This document shows positions 8,656 to 17,193 of a stretch of DNA of 64,000 bases, one piece after another. Below the pieces are notes generated by a model that was not told the DNA's origin, ran no database searches, and saw only the letters and a list, made by a program, of their open reading frames with translations. The position numbers were made by a program, and so were the translations under genes. Position 1 is the first letter of the stretch; every line of letters starts with the position of its first letter. Origin of the DNA: Christiangramia portivictoriae DSM 23547 (GTDB taxonomy: Bacteria; Bacteroidota; Bacteroidia; Flavobacteriales; Flavobacteriaceae). Location of the stretch: the NCBI RefSeq assembly GCF_000423045.1, contig NZ_AUHF01000007.1:286674-350673 (forward strand), in the 5' to 3' direction.

Positions 8656-10374
8656 CTACTGGTTTACTACCCACATTCCACCTTCTTTGATAAGGCTTAG
8701 GCTTTCTGTAGTATTCGATCCATTATAGATATCGAAAGTAAGTAAGTACTTCTGTCCTTCTTCAGCATTTGGAGCGATCTCATTTAAAAGCGCCTGCATT
8801 GCAAGAAGTAAGTTGGCATCATTCCAGTAAGCGCTGGCTCCCGGACGACGGTCAAAGTTACCGTAACGATCTACACTTGCAAGTTGCGTTGAAAGTTCAG
8901 CATTTCCTGATAAAGCATCGGCAATGATCGAGTAATCTGCAGAAGTAAGTGTATAGTTAATCGTGTTATCAGGCACCCACATTCCGTCTTCAAATCCAAA
9001 CTGAAGAGCATCTGAAATTACACTAGGAATAGCCATCCATTTACCATTTTCGAAAGTAAAGTTAGCATACTCAGTCACAGTCGCTTCACCGTTATAGAAA
9101 CGATATGCTACAGCTTTATATTCACCTTCTTCAGCATAAGGAAATTCTCTACCTAAGAAGATCGCGATTTTAGCAAGAGCTTCATCCTCGTCTCCAAAGT
9201 TGCTGAAACGCTGACCGAATTCTTCAGTATAAGAATTTTCAGGAAGCATGTAAGGCTCGTCCCAGTCTCCGTTAGTGTAAGCGAAAACTTTAGTTTCTTC
9301 AATAGTTGAAACTGAAGCATCCTCATCGATAGTGACAGCACCACCGTCAAGAACAAGGTTTACCACGATTGTAGCTACAGAACCATTATAAACTCTGTAA
9401 GTCAATACAAACTGGTCTCCATCCTGAGCTGCAGGAAATTGTTCGTTGATCACAAAAGCAAAAGCTTCTAAAAGCATAGCTTCGCTCCAGTAGTTGTCGC
9501 TGGTTTCTCTAACATCAAAACTTCCAAACTGAGCAGCATTTCCAGCTGGTCCAGGATATGCAGCAGCGAATTCATCACCAATTGCATCATAATCTTCACT
9601 GGAAATTTCGTAAGAAGTACCACCAACGGCTACATAGGTATTACCATCGAACTGAACAGTCATACTTTCAGTTCCAGAGCTACCATCATAGATTGCGTAA
9701 GTTACGTTGTATTGCTGACCGGCGATGTCACCAAATTCTTCTGAAATGGCCACACCAAGAGCTTCCACGATCATATCATTGCTCCAGTAAGCATCTCTGT
9801 CTGATCTTCTATCGAAGTTGCTGTATTGCGCAGCGCTAGATGCAGCATCTGGATATTTATCTCCAAGTTCGTCTCCAATTACATCAAAATCATCTGCAGT
9901 AAGCTCGTAAGCAATCTCTTCAGCAAGGATGTTGTAAGTAAGTCTAACATACTCTCCATCCTCTGCCTGTGGATACTTTGCGTCAAGGAAATCTGCAACA
10001 TCACCCATTCCAGAGAAATAGTTTGTTGAAAGATCGATCATCCCGTAGTCTGAAGCAGATACTGAATAGTCCTGAACTCTAAGCGGATCGAAAAGATCAA
10101 ATCCTACATTGATAATAGAACCTGCACCATAAGTTGGGTAAAGGTCTGAAAGTAAAGAAGGAATTAAAGTTCTTGCATCTTCTACTGAACCGAAGTTTGG
10201 AAAGCTCTGTCCAAGTTCCTCGTAATCATCTTCAGTAAGTACATAATCTCTCTCAGCAACAGCAAGCTGGCTATCCAGGTCGTTGTCGATCTCATCATGA
10301 ATGTCTTCCATTGGCTCACAGCTCGTTAAAGCCAGACCTACAAAAGCCATTAGTACATAAAATGTCTTTTTCAT
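8656..10374 (-). CDS. Repeat-built lipoprotein partner of a TonB receptor
   Basis: A 572-residue lipoprotein (MKKTFYVLMAFVGLALTSC, Cys19) that I cannot place in a named family. After a short acidic linker it consists of about six related modules of 70-100 residues. A module typically runs (Y/D)xLTxxDYxxIGDE, an aromatic-acidic FDxR...YW...(M/L)LEA segment, then a hydrophobic stretch ending YxIYNGS. Modules three, four and six are clearest; one, two and five are shorter or diverged. The protein is very acidic. It lies 10 bp after the TonB receptor gene, matching the receptor-lipoprotein layout at 1.1-5.3 kb, so it is probably a surface ligand-binding partner. Its function is not established by sequence, and the tandem modules suggest multivalent binding. 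Confidence 0.7.
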   Translation of the reverse strand: MKKTFYVLMAFVGLALTSCEPMEDIHDEIDNDLDSQLAVAERDYVLTEDDYEELGQSFPNFGSVEDARTLIPSLLSDLYPTYGAGSIINVGFDLFDPLRVQDYSVSASDYGMIDLSTNYFSGMGDVADFLDAKYPQAEDGEYVRLTYNILAEEIAYELTADDFDVIGDELGDKYPDAASSAAQYSNFDRRSDRDAYWSNDMIVEALGVAISEEFGDIAGQQYNVTYAIYDGSSGTESMTVQFDGNTYVAVGGTSYEISSEDYDAIGDEFAAAYPGPAGNAAQFGSFDVRETSDNYWSEAMLLEAFAFVINEQFPAAQDGDQFVLTYRVYNGSVATIVVNLVLDGGAVTIDEDASVSTIEETKVFAYTNGDWDEPYMLPENSYTEEFGQRFSNFGDEDEALAKIAIFLGREFPYAEEGEYKAVAYRFYNGEATVTEYANFTFENGKWMAIPSVISDALQFGFEDGMWVPDNTINYTLTSADYSIIADALSGNAELSTQLASVDRYGNFDRRPGASAYWNDANLLLAMQALLNEIAPNAEEGQKYLLTFDIYNGSNTTESLSLIKEGGMWVVNQ

Positions 10375-10384
10375 CGTGTTGTGT

Positions 10385-12919
10385 TTAGAAGTTTAGTTTA
10401 GCTCCTACAGTGTAAGTTCTTCCGAAACCGTACCATACAAGTGCAGTACGTGCGTTGTTCTGAAGACCATTCTGTGCGTTAGCAATATATTCTGTATCTG
10501 TAATGTTATAAACGTTCGCATTCAAAGCAGCATCAAAACCAGCTACAGAGAAATCGTAAGATAGACCTACATCAAGTGTTCCGAAATCTGGAAGCTTCCA
10601 AGTTTCACCAGCATCAGGATTCGTACGGCTTACCGGATCAAAATCTGACCAGAAGTCACCAAAGTAGTTATAGTTAGCTCTTAATCTCATATCTGTTAGG
10701 AACTCATAGTCTACTCCAAGACCGGCAGTAGTTTGTGGCGTACCACCAACTTTAGTATCCTCAATGAAAAGGTTGATCTCATCAATTAGATTCTGCTCTT
10801 CGTCAAAGATCTGTACTCCTGTTACATCATCTTCCCATCTAAAATCACCAAAAGAAGCGAAACCTGTGATAGAAAGTTCCTCGAAAGGACGGTATTCAAA
10901 ATCAAGTTCAAGACCCTGGTGAATTGCATTTACACCCAAGATGTTTGCAACTCCAAGAGATCCATCAGGATTGTTGTATGAGTAGATCAAAGATCTGTCT
11001 CTCCAGTTCGTTCTGTAAACGTTTACGTTAGCTCTCAATACAGAGCTTCTGTAAGTATATCCAAGTTCAGTACTAAAGATCTTTTGATTTTCAGCATCTG
11101 GGTTAAGGTCATTTACAAAGTTTAAGAATACAGCATCAAAGAAAGGTGCTCTTTCAAAGTACCCGATGTTTGCGAATACACCACTAGTTCTGGTGAAGTT
11201 ATAGTTCGCTCCACCTTTCAGCTGGTATCCAAAGAAGTGTGCATAATCAGATTCCTGGTTAGGATCTGAATCAAGGTTGTTGAAATAATCAACACGCTTG
11301 TAAGAAGTGTTCGAAGCTGCAAGAGAAACGAAGATATCAAGATCATCTTTAGAATATTCTCCCTGAAGGAATCCACCTTCCCAAAGAACGATACCGTCGT
11401 TGTTGTAGCTAATCTTGTCTCCAACCTTTGCAAGGTTTACAGGATTGTTTACGTTAGAATCATCAAAGTAGTACTGTCCACCAAGAAGATCTGTAACTTC
11501 CTGGAAGTGCTCTCCTTTATAGTATCTTAAATCGATCCCTGCAAGAAGTTCGATATCATCTGTAAGATCTGTAGATAAAGTAGAAAGTGCTCCATACCAG
11601 TTGTGGTCGTTTCTGGAAGCTCTCAAGATAGTTTCTGAACCATCAGCTCCTCTTTCAATGTTCTCATCTACGATAAGATCAAGGTTTACCGGTTGAAGGT
11701 AACCATCTCTGTATTTAGAATCAAGACCAAACTTATTAGTTCCGGCCCATCCACCACCTCCGCCAGTTCCAAAGGAAGCGTAAAGTGCAGTAGATAATTC
11801 AGTATTCTCATTGATATCCCAGTAGTGATTCAGGGACATTTGTGGCTTATGGTAGAAGTTATCCTCGATATGAGTAACCTGACCATTTAAGTAACCCCAG
11901 TCTCCGTTAAATTTGATACCTCTCTCACTTTCTCTATAAGTTTCGATAGTGTATCTGTTTTGGCGTTGCCCGTGTCTTTGTGGCGCTCCAAAAGCAGTGA
12001 AAGAAAGTTCGTGATCTTCACCAAGTTCTTTTGCGATGTTTACGAAGTAGTTGTACCCAATAAATTCAGTACCGTCTACATAACCATCTCCAACTGTTCT
12101 GGAAGCAGATACTGTTGCAGCAAGTCCATTTTCAGACTTTCCAGTAGAAACTGTAGCACCAAATTTTGTGTAACCATCGTTACCAGTAGCCGCGTAGATA
12201 TTTCCACCTTTCTCAGCATCTGTAGTTTTAGTTACGATGTTTACCGTACCAGCGATAGATGGAACAGCTACTTTAGCAGCACCCAAACCTCTTTGAGTTT
12301 GCATAGTTCTTGTAACATCAGAAAGACCAGCCCAGTTACTCCAGTAAACACGACCATTTTCCATGTCGTTTACAGGAACACCGTTAATCATTACTGCGAT
12401 GTTTTCTCCTTCAAAACCTCTCATTCTAAGCTCAGCATCACCAAAACCACCACCGGCTTTGTTAGCGTATACACCAGGAGTAGATTTTAGCACTTCAGGA
12501 AATTCCTGGTTACCAATCTTGGTTTCGATCTCTGCAGCACTAATAGTTGAAACAGCTACTGGTGTTTTTCTGTCGATAGCAAGTGAGAAACTTGTTACCA
12601 CGATCTCATCCAATGCGTTATCATCTGCACCCAATACGATCTGTCCAAGATCCTGAGTATCACCAGTTACATTGAATTTTACTTCCTTGGAAGTATAACC
12701 TACGAAGGTAATTTTGATAGTACCTTCAGAATCTGCAACGTTCAAAGTGAAGTTACCATCGAAATCTGTCATTGTACCATTGTTAGTACCAACTACCATC
12801 ACATTAGCTCCTGGAAGTGGACCTGATGTTTGGGAATCCATTACCACACCGGTAACAGTTCCTTGAGCAAAAATCGTAGCAGACGTTAAGAACATCGCTA
12901 AGAGTAATAATTTCCTCAT
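10385..12919 (-). CDS. TonB-dependent receptor, paralogue of the receptor at 2.5-5.3 kb
   Basis: An 844-residue outer-membrane receptor. I place the start at 12919 (MRKLLLLAMFLTSATIFAQ), a clean signal peptide, rather than at the in-frame Met 13 codons upstream. A carboxypeptidase-regulatory domain (about 20-100, GVVMDSQTSGPLPGANVMVV) is followed by the plug (STPGVYANKAGGGFGDAELR, then VMINGVPVND, GRVYWSNWAGL) and a barrel ending YTVGAKLNF. The long leader upstream holds a cluster of ATGTTA elements (see separate entry). It is followed by the repeat lipoprotein, with which it likely forms a surface uptake complex. TonB-driven import is family knowledge; the substrate is unknown, and nucleic-acid-derived matter is an inference from nearby nucleases. 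Confidence 0.92.
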   Translation of the reverse strand: MRKLLLLAMFLTSATIFAQGTVTGVVMDSQTSGPLPGANVMVVGTNNGTMTDFDGNFTLNVADSEGTIKITFVGYTSKEVKFNVTGDTQDLGQIVLGADDNALDEIVVTSFSLAIDRKTPVAVSTISAAEIETKIGNQEFPEVLKSTPGVYANKAGGGFGDAELRMRGFEGENIAVMINGVPVNDMENGRVYWSNWAGLSDVTRTMQTQRGLGAAKVAVPSIAGTVNIVTKTTDAEKGGNIYAATGNDGYTKFGATVSTGKSENGLAATVSASRTVGDGYVDGTEFIGYNYFVNIAKELGEDHELSFTAFGAPQRHGQRQNRYTIETYRESERGIKFNGDWGYLNGQVTHIEDNFYHKPQMSLNHYWDINENTELSTALYASFGTGGGGGWAGTNKFGLDSKYRDGYLQPVNLDLIVDENIERGADGSETILRASRNDHNWYGALSTLSTDLTDDIELLAGIDLRYYKGEHFQEVTDLLGGQYYFDDSNVNNPVNLAKVGDKISYNNDGIVLWEGGFLQGEYSKDDLDIFVSLAASNTSYKRVDYFNNLDSDPNQESDYAHFFGYQLKGGANYNFTRTSGVFANIGYFERAPFFDAVFLNFVNDLNPDAENQKIFSTELGYTYRSSVLRANVNVYRTNWRDRSLIYSYNNPDGSLGVANILGVNAIHQGLELDFEYRPFEELSITGFASFGDFRWEDDVTGVQIFDEEQNLIDEINLFIEDTKVGGTPQTTAGLGVDYEFLTDMRLRANYNYFGDFWSDFDPVSRTNPDAGETWKLPDFGTLDVGLSYDFSVAGFDAALNANVYNITDTEYIANAQNGLQNNARTALVWYGFGRTYTVGAKLNF

Positions 12920-13353
12920 TTTTTTGTGTGTTTGAGTTTTGTTTAAAATTCGATGCAAAAGAAAACTAATTGTTCTTCTCTAACATTATCTCAATGTTAA
13001 AATATTTAACGTACAGAAGTTTAACATTTCAACAAATTTCGGCGCAATATACTGCTAATTAGAGTAAAACAAAATATTATGTTAAATGGAATGATTCAAA
13101 ATAAGCTCCAACAATGTTAAAGACGTTAAATCGGGCAATAAATAGGAGATAAAATTTCAGATATATTAATTTTTACACCTATAAGAACAGATTTTTGTGG
13201 TATTCCTAATTGGGAATTATTAGCACTTCCATAGAATATATTTTTAGGTGGGCCGTAATTAATCATCAAACCAGGGAGCGGTTGAAATTTCCAAATAAAA
13301 AAGCCTGAAATGCAATACTCCAGGCTTTTTTTAATATATAACTCGTAAAGTTC
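12920..13353. promoter_or_regulatory. 434-bp intergenic region with an ATGTTA motif cluster
   Basis: This AT-rich region holds no convincing gene. It contains the leader of the TonB receptor gene and, at its right end, the pgi terminator. Between 12981 and 13130 the hexamer ATGTTA or its complement occurs five times (12981, 12994, 13022, 13079, 13114), with two near copies ending CGTTAA/TTAACG at 13005 and 13124. The first two copies form a perfect 7-5-7 palindrome, TAACATT-N5-AATGTTA (12981-12999), about 60 bp upstream of the receptor start. This looks like an operator array for the receptor-lipoprotein operon. The regulator is not identified. Confidence 0.45.
13296..13332 (-). terminator. 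Intrinsic terminator after pgi
   Basis: Hairpin arms AAAAAAGCCTG / CAGGCTTTTTT around a 13-nt loop, 21 bp past the pgi stop codon, with a T run on the minus strand. Confidence 0.85.
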
Positions 13354-14985
13354 TTAGCTCATATAAAACTTCAGCAGATTTTCTGTTGAAGAATCGTGAC
13401 CTTCAGAGTTTTTAGCATCAAAATCTGAAAGAATTTTGTTTGCCAGTTGTTTTCCCAATTCGACTCCCCATTGATCATAACTAAAAATATTCCAGATTAC
13501 ACCCTGTACAAATATTTTATGCTCGTACATCGCGATTAGTTTACCAAGGCTTTCCGGAGTTAATTTTTGAACCAGTAAGGTATTCGTTGGATTGTTACCT
13601 TCAAATACTTTAAATGATTTGATCCTGTCAATTTCTTCCTGGTTAAACCTCATGGAGCGCAATTCCTCTTCCACTACTTCTTCAGTTTTACCATTAAGAA
13701 GAGCTTCAGTCTGAGCAAAATAATTCGCCATCAATTTATCGTGATGTCCCTGGTCTCCAAACAAACTTTCCTTAAAACCGATAAAATCTGCCGGGATAAG
13801 TTTGGTACCCTGGTGAATCAACTGGAAGAATGCATGTTGTGAATTCGTACCTGGCTCTCCCCAGATAATAGTACCGGTCTGGTAATTAACTTTCTCACCA
13901 TTACGATCCACACTTTTCCCATTGCTTTCCATGATTGCCTGTTGCAGGTAAGATGGAAATTTATCCAGGTATTGAGAATAAGGGATCACCGCTTCACTTT
14001 CAGCACCAAAGAAATTATTATACCATATACTTATAAGTGCCAGCTGCACCGGAATATTCTTTTCAAAATCTGTACTTCTGAAATGATCATCCATTTTACG
14101 GGCTCCTTCCAGAAGAGATTCGAAATTGCTGTACCCAATTCCAAGTGCTACTGAAAGCCCTACAGCGCTCCATAATGAAAATCTACCGCCAACCCAGTCC
14201 CACATTGGGAAGATATTGTCGGGATCTATTCCGAAGCTTTTTACCTTTTCCAGATTGGTAGAAACTGCTACAAAATGCTTTGAAACTTCATCTTCTGAAG
14301 CCTTTTTCAAAAACCAGTTTCGCACCGTCGTGGCATTGCTTATGGTCTCCATCGTCGTAAACGTTTTGGAAACAATCACGAACAGGGTTGTTTCTGGATT
14401 CAGATCCTGAATAATATCATGTACATGATCTCCATCTACATTGGAAATAAAATGTAAATTCAGATGATTCTGATAGAATTTAAGACTATCCGCAACCATC
14501 ACCGGTCCAAGATCAGACCCTCCAATCCCTATATTCACGATATCGGTAAAGTTCTTTCCGGTAAAACCTTTGCGCTTCCCTTCAATTACCTCATCAGTAA
14601 ATGTCCTGATCTTTTCTTTTACTTCCTGTACTTCAGGAATTACGTTTTCGCCATGCACCTCAACATTGGCTGTTGTAGCAGCTCGTAAAGCAGTATGTAA
14701 AACCGGTCTTCCTTCTGTCTGGTTGATGGCCTCTCCCTGGAAATATGCATCCATGGCTTCTTTTAAACCACATTCCGCAGCAAGATTATTCAGAAGTTTT
14801 CCGGTAGTTTCATTCATCCTGTTCTTACTGTAATCAAGGTAAAAATCCTCCCATCTAATGGTGAATTTCTCAGCTCTTTCCTTATCATTATTGAACATAT
14901 TCTTCATATGCTCAACCTGGATTTCTTTGAAATGATCTTCTAACTCCTTCCAGGCTTTGGTCGTGGTTGGATTGATATTTTTCAT
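13354..14985 (-). CDS. pgi: Glucose-6-phosphate isomerase
   Basis: A 543-residue full-length phosphoglucose isomerase that interconverts glucose 6-phosphate and fructose 6-phosphate in the cytoplasm. Landmarks: the [18 protein letters not shown] nucleotide-like sugar-phosphate site, [10 protein letters not shown], the signature [27 protein letters not shown] with the catalytic Glu and a His, and the C-terminal helix with the active-site Lys (NKILSDF region preceded by [12 protein letters not shown]). It is the last gene of a four-gene run; the M23 peptidase stop codon lies directly before its ATG with no spacer. A strong terminator follows. Nothing looks damaged. Confidence 0.98.
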   Translation of the reverse strand: MKNINPTTTKAWKELEDHFKEIQVEHMKNMFNNDKERAEKFTIRWEDFYLDYSKNRMNETTGKLLNNLAAECGLKEAMDAYFQGEAINQTEGRPVLHTALRAATTANVEVHGENVIPEVQEVKEKIRTFTDEVIEGKRKGFTGKNFTDIVNIGIGGSDLGPVMVADSLKFYQNHLNLHFISNVDGDHVHDIIQDLNPETTLFVIVSKTFTTMETISNATTVRNWFLKKASEDEVSKHFVAVSTNLEKVKSFGIDPDNIFPMWDWVGGRFSLWSAVGLSVALGIGYSNFESLLEGARKMDDHFRSTDFEKNIPVQLALISIWYNNFFGAESEAVIPYSQYLDKFPSYLQQAIMESNGKSVDRNGEKVNYQTGTIIWGEPGTNSQHAFFQLIHQGTKLIPADFIGFKESLFGDQGHHDKLMANYFAQTEALLNGKTEEVVEEELRSMRFNQEEIDRIKSFKVFEGNNPTNTLLVQKLTPESLGKLIAMYEHKIFVQGVIWNIFSYDQWGVELGKQLANKILSDFDAKNSEGHDSSTENLLKFYMS

Positions 14986-16218
14986 TTAAATTTCTTTATA
15001 TGGAATTTGATCCAGTTCTGCCCGGATCGGTTCTATATGATTTAAATAATCGTCTTTTAGATTGTCGGTAATATGTTCTGCTGAAGGAAGATTCTGGCGG
15101 AAAGGATCCACCTGCTTGCCATTAACCCAAAAGCGGTAGCATACATGAGGTCCTGTGGCAAGACCCGTACTACCAACATAACCAATTACGTCTCCCTGCT
15201 TAACACTTTGCCCGTTTCTTACTGCGCGTTTACTCATGTGAAGATACTGCGTGGTATACTTTCCATTATGTCTCACTTTCACATAATTTCCGTTTCCAGA
15301 GGTATAGCTCGATGCGATTACCGTACCGTTGGCTGTACTTACGATGGGCGTGCCATGTGGAGCAGCATAATCTGTCCCCAGGTGTGCCTTCCATCTTTTT
15401 TGTACTGGATGAAAACGCCTTTTAGTGAACCGTGAAGAAATCCTGGAATAATTTAGCGGAGCTTTCAGAAAAAAGCTTTGCAATGCCTTGGCTTCTTCAT
15501 CATAAAAACTGGGCTGTCCAGAAATACTATCGGTCATATAACTAAATGCGTAATAAGGTCTGTCTGAGTGTTTAAAGACTGCGGCATCTACCTTTTCAAT
15601 CCCGGCGAAAATAGTATCGTCTATGTATTTCTCCTGATAAACCATTTTAAACTGATCTCCCTTCTGAAGTTTGAAAAAATCGATACTCCACTGGTAAATA
15701 TTGGACAGCTCATAAACAAGCAGATTGCTTAAGCCCTGCGCCTGCATTGCTTCTGAAAGTGAAGAGGTGATCACACCGCTTACTTCCCGTTGTTTAATGG
15801 TTACCGGCCTTTTTTTCTTTTCAGCATAAATGGAATCACCTATAGATACCACCGTATAATTGATCTTGTCATTCTCATATATAAAATACTGCGGAGTCCT
15901 GGCCGAATCTTTTGCCTTCAGGATCATGTATTTTTTACCTGCAGTGATCCTTGCCGGGTTAAATGTATCTTTCACCTTTTCTGAAACTTCAAAGACCTTT
16001 CCATGACCCACGCCATTTTGATCCATGATGTATCCAAAACTATCGCCAGACCGTATGGTATCCCTAATCACCTCATAATTATTAAGGATAAAACCATACT
16101 GTTTCTCGATCTTAGGAATTTTTTTGGTCTCGACCTCATTTACGGCCTGTTCTTTCTCATCGTCATTGCAGGCAGTCATTGCCAGCATTAGCATTACTAA
16201 TAAGCCTAATTTCTTCAA
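14986..16218 (-). CDS. M23-family (LytM-type) endopeptidase lipoprotein
   Basis: A 410-residue lipoprotein (lipobox at MTAC, Cys17, followed by NDDEKE). Residues about 40-245 form an N-terminal region with LysM/OapA-like SGDSFGYIM and a central beta domain. The C-terminal M23 domain (about 255-395) has the first zinc motif HLGTD (His279, Asp283) and the YLHM His (327). The second motif, usually HxH, reads HVC (His358, Cys360), so the third zinc ligand is replaced by Cys. Family members cut peptidoglycan cross-bridges or peptide stems. Whether this enzyme still binds zinc is open, since Cys can serve as a ligand. It lies 4 bp after the tryptophan dioxygenase gene and abuts pgi. Confidence 0.88.
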   Translation of the reverse strand: MKKLGLLVMLMLAMTACNDDEKEQAVNEVETKKIPKIEKQYGFILNNYEVIRDTIRSGDSFGYIMDQNGVGHGKVFEVSEKVKDTFNPARITAGKKYMILKAKDSARTPQYFIYENDKINYTVVSIGDSIYAEKKKRPVTIKQREVSGVITSSLSEAMQAQGLSNLLVYELSNIYQWSIDFFKLQKGDQFKMVYQEKYIDDTIFAGIEKVDAAVFKHSDRPYYAFSYMTDSISGQPSFYDEEAKALQSFFLKAPLNYSRISSRFTKRRFHPVQKRWKAHLGTDYAAPHGTPIVSTANGTVIASSYTSGNGNYVKVRHNGKYTTQYLHMSKRAVRNGQSVKQGDVIGYVGSTGLATGPHVCYRFWVNGKQVDPFRQNLPSAEHITDNLKDDYLNHIEPIRAELDQIPYKEI

Positions 16219-16222
16219 GTTT

Positions 16223-17191
16223 TTATGCTTTTTGATTTTCTGTATTAAAGGTATGATTTACCCATTGTTTTCCCCAGTCGTTTAATTCCTGCTCGCTCCA
16301 TAATTCAGGGAAGAAAGAGACTCTTTGAAAACTCGGTGGCAGGAATTTTTTCCAATTCGTACCGCCAGTCGCTTTTATCGTTTCATCTTTCCTGCTCAAA
16401 TATCGGTAAGCAGCGCCCATGTGCATGAGCAACCAGTTAATATTAACGTTCACGTCAAAATTACGTAATGCCTGTTTAAGATCTTCATTAGTACGATCAT
16501 CCTGGTGCATGGCCTGGTAACGCTGGTATATGGTGTTTCCGTATACATTCTTCGCAATTCTTAGAAACCTGGGAGTGTATCTTTTTTCAAATTGCTTGAG
16601 CGTAAGAGTTTTCTCGCCTGTTTCCAGATCGATACCACCCTTTTTCCAGTAAATATTCTCAAAAAGTTCTTCGGAAGAGTTTTCTACTGTAAATTGATCT
16701 CTCAAATTGAAATCAACAAGATTTTCCAAAGGGGTCGAATATAGTTCGATCATCCTGAACTGGGCCGACTGGAAGCCGCTGGCAGGTAATAACGCCATTC
16801 TAAATTTCAGAAATTGCTCTCTTTCCATTCCCTTGATCATCACGTCAAAAGAATCTATAAGAATTCTAAAATACCTGTTCATCCTATTGAGTTTTTCAAC
16901 GAAATAGGAAGTAGTCAAACTGGTGGTTTCTATGATCTGCTTTTGCTCATGAATAATGAGCTTAAAATATAATTCTGTGATCTGGTGATAAGTGATAAAG
17001 ATCATCTCATCCGGGAAGTGCGTATTGGTTTTCTGTAAACTCAATAACGTATCTACACTTATATAATCCCAGTAGGAAAGATAACGGTCGTACAAAAGGC
17101 CATCCAGATAAGAACCCATATCCTGTCCCGAATTTTTGAACTTTTCTTCAAGCTTTCCAATTCGTTCCGCGATTTCGGGTTGTATCTCCAT
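16223..17191 (-). CDS. Tryptophan 2,3-dioxygenase family protein
   Basis: A 322-residue heme dioxygenase of the TDO superfamily, which opens the indole ring of L-tryptophan to N-formylkynurenine. Recognised by DEMIFITYHQITELYFKLII (distal His and the helix over the heme), FRMALLPASGFQSAQFRMIE (substrate-binding Arg), and the C-terminal WLLMHMGAAYRYLSRKDE and ATGGTNWKKFLPP, with a His as the likely proximal heme ligand. It is all-alpha with no signal peptide. It forms a tight operon with DUF3108 (2 bp upstream) and the M23 peptidase (4 bp downstream). Together with the HPPD and homogentisate dioxygenase genes just upstream it points to aromatic amino acid breakdown. Other kynurenine-pathway genes are not in the window. 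Confidence 0.88.
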   Translation of the reverse strand: MEIQPEIAERIGKLEEKFKNSGQDMGSYLDGLLYDRYLSYWDYISVDTLLSLQKTNTHFPDEMIFITYHQITELYFKLIIHEQKQIIETTSLTTSYFVEKLNRMNRYFRILIDSFDVMIKGMEREQFLKFRMALLPASGFQSAQFRMIELYSTPLENLVDFNLRDQFTVENSSEELFENIYWKKGGIDLETGEKTLTLKQFEKRYTPRFLRIAKNVYGNTIYQRYQAMHQDDRTNEDLKQALRNFDVNVNINWLLMHMGAAYRYLSRKDETIKATGGTNWKKFLPPSFQRVSFFPELWSEQELNDWGKQWVNHTFNTENQKA

Positions 17192-17193
17192 AT

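Noticed and set aside
11960..12490. A 176-codon plus-strand open frame
   Set aside because: It is antisense to a well-supported TonB receptor, is rich in Ser/Thr/Cys as expected from a mirrored frame, and has no start signal or family resemblance.
12981..13130. ATGTTA cluster read as a Pho box array like the one proposed at the porin
   Set aside because: The copies do not show the 11-bp period; spacings of 9, 15 and 28 bp or more do not fit a 7+4 bp repeat.
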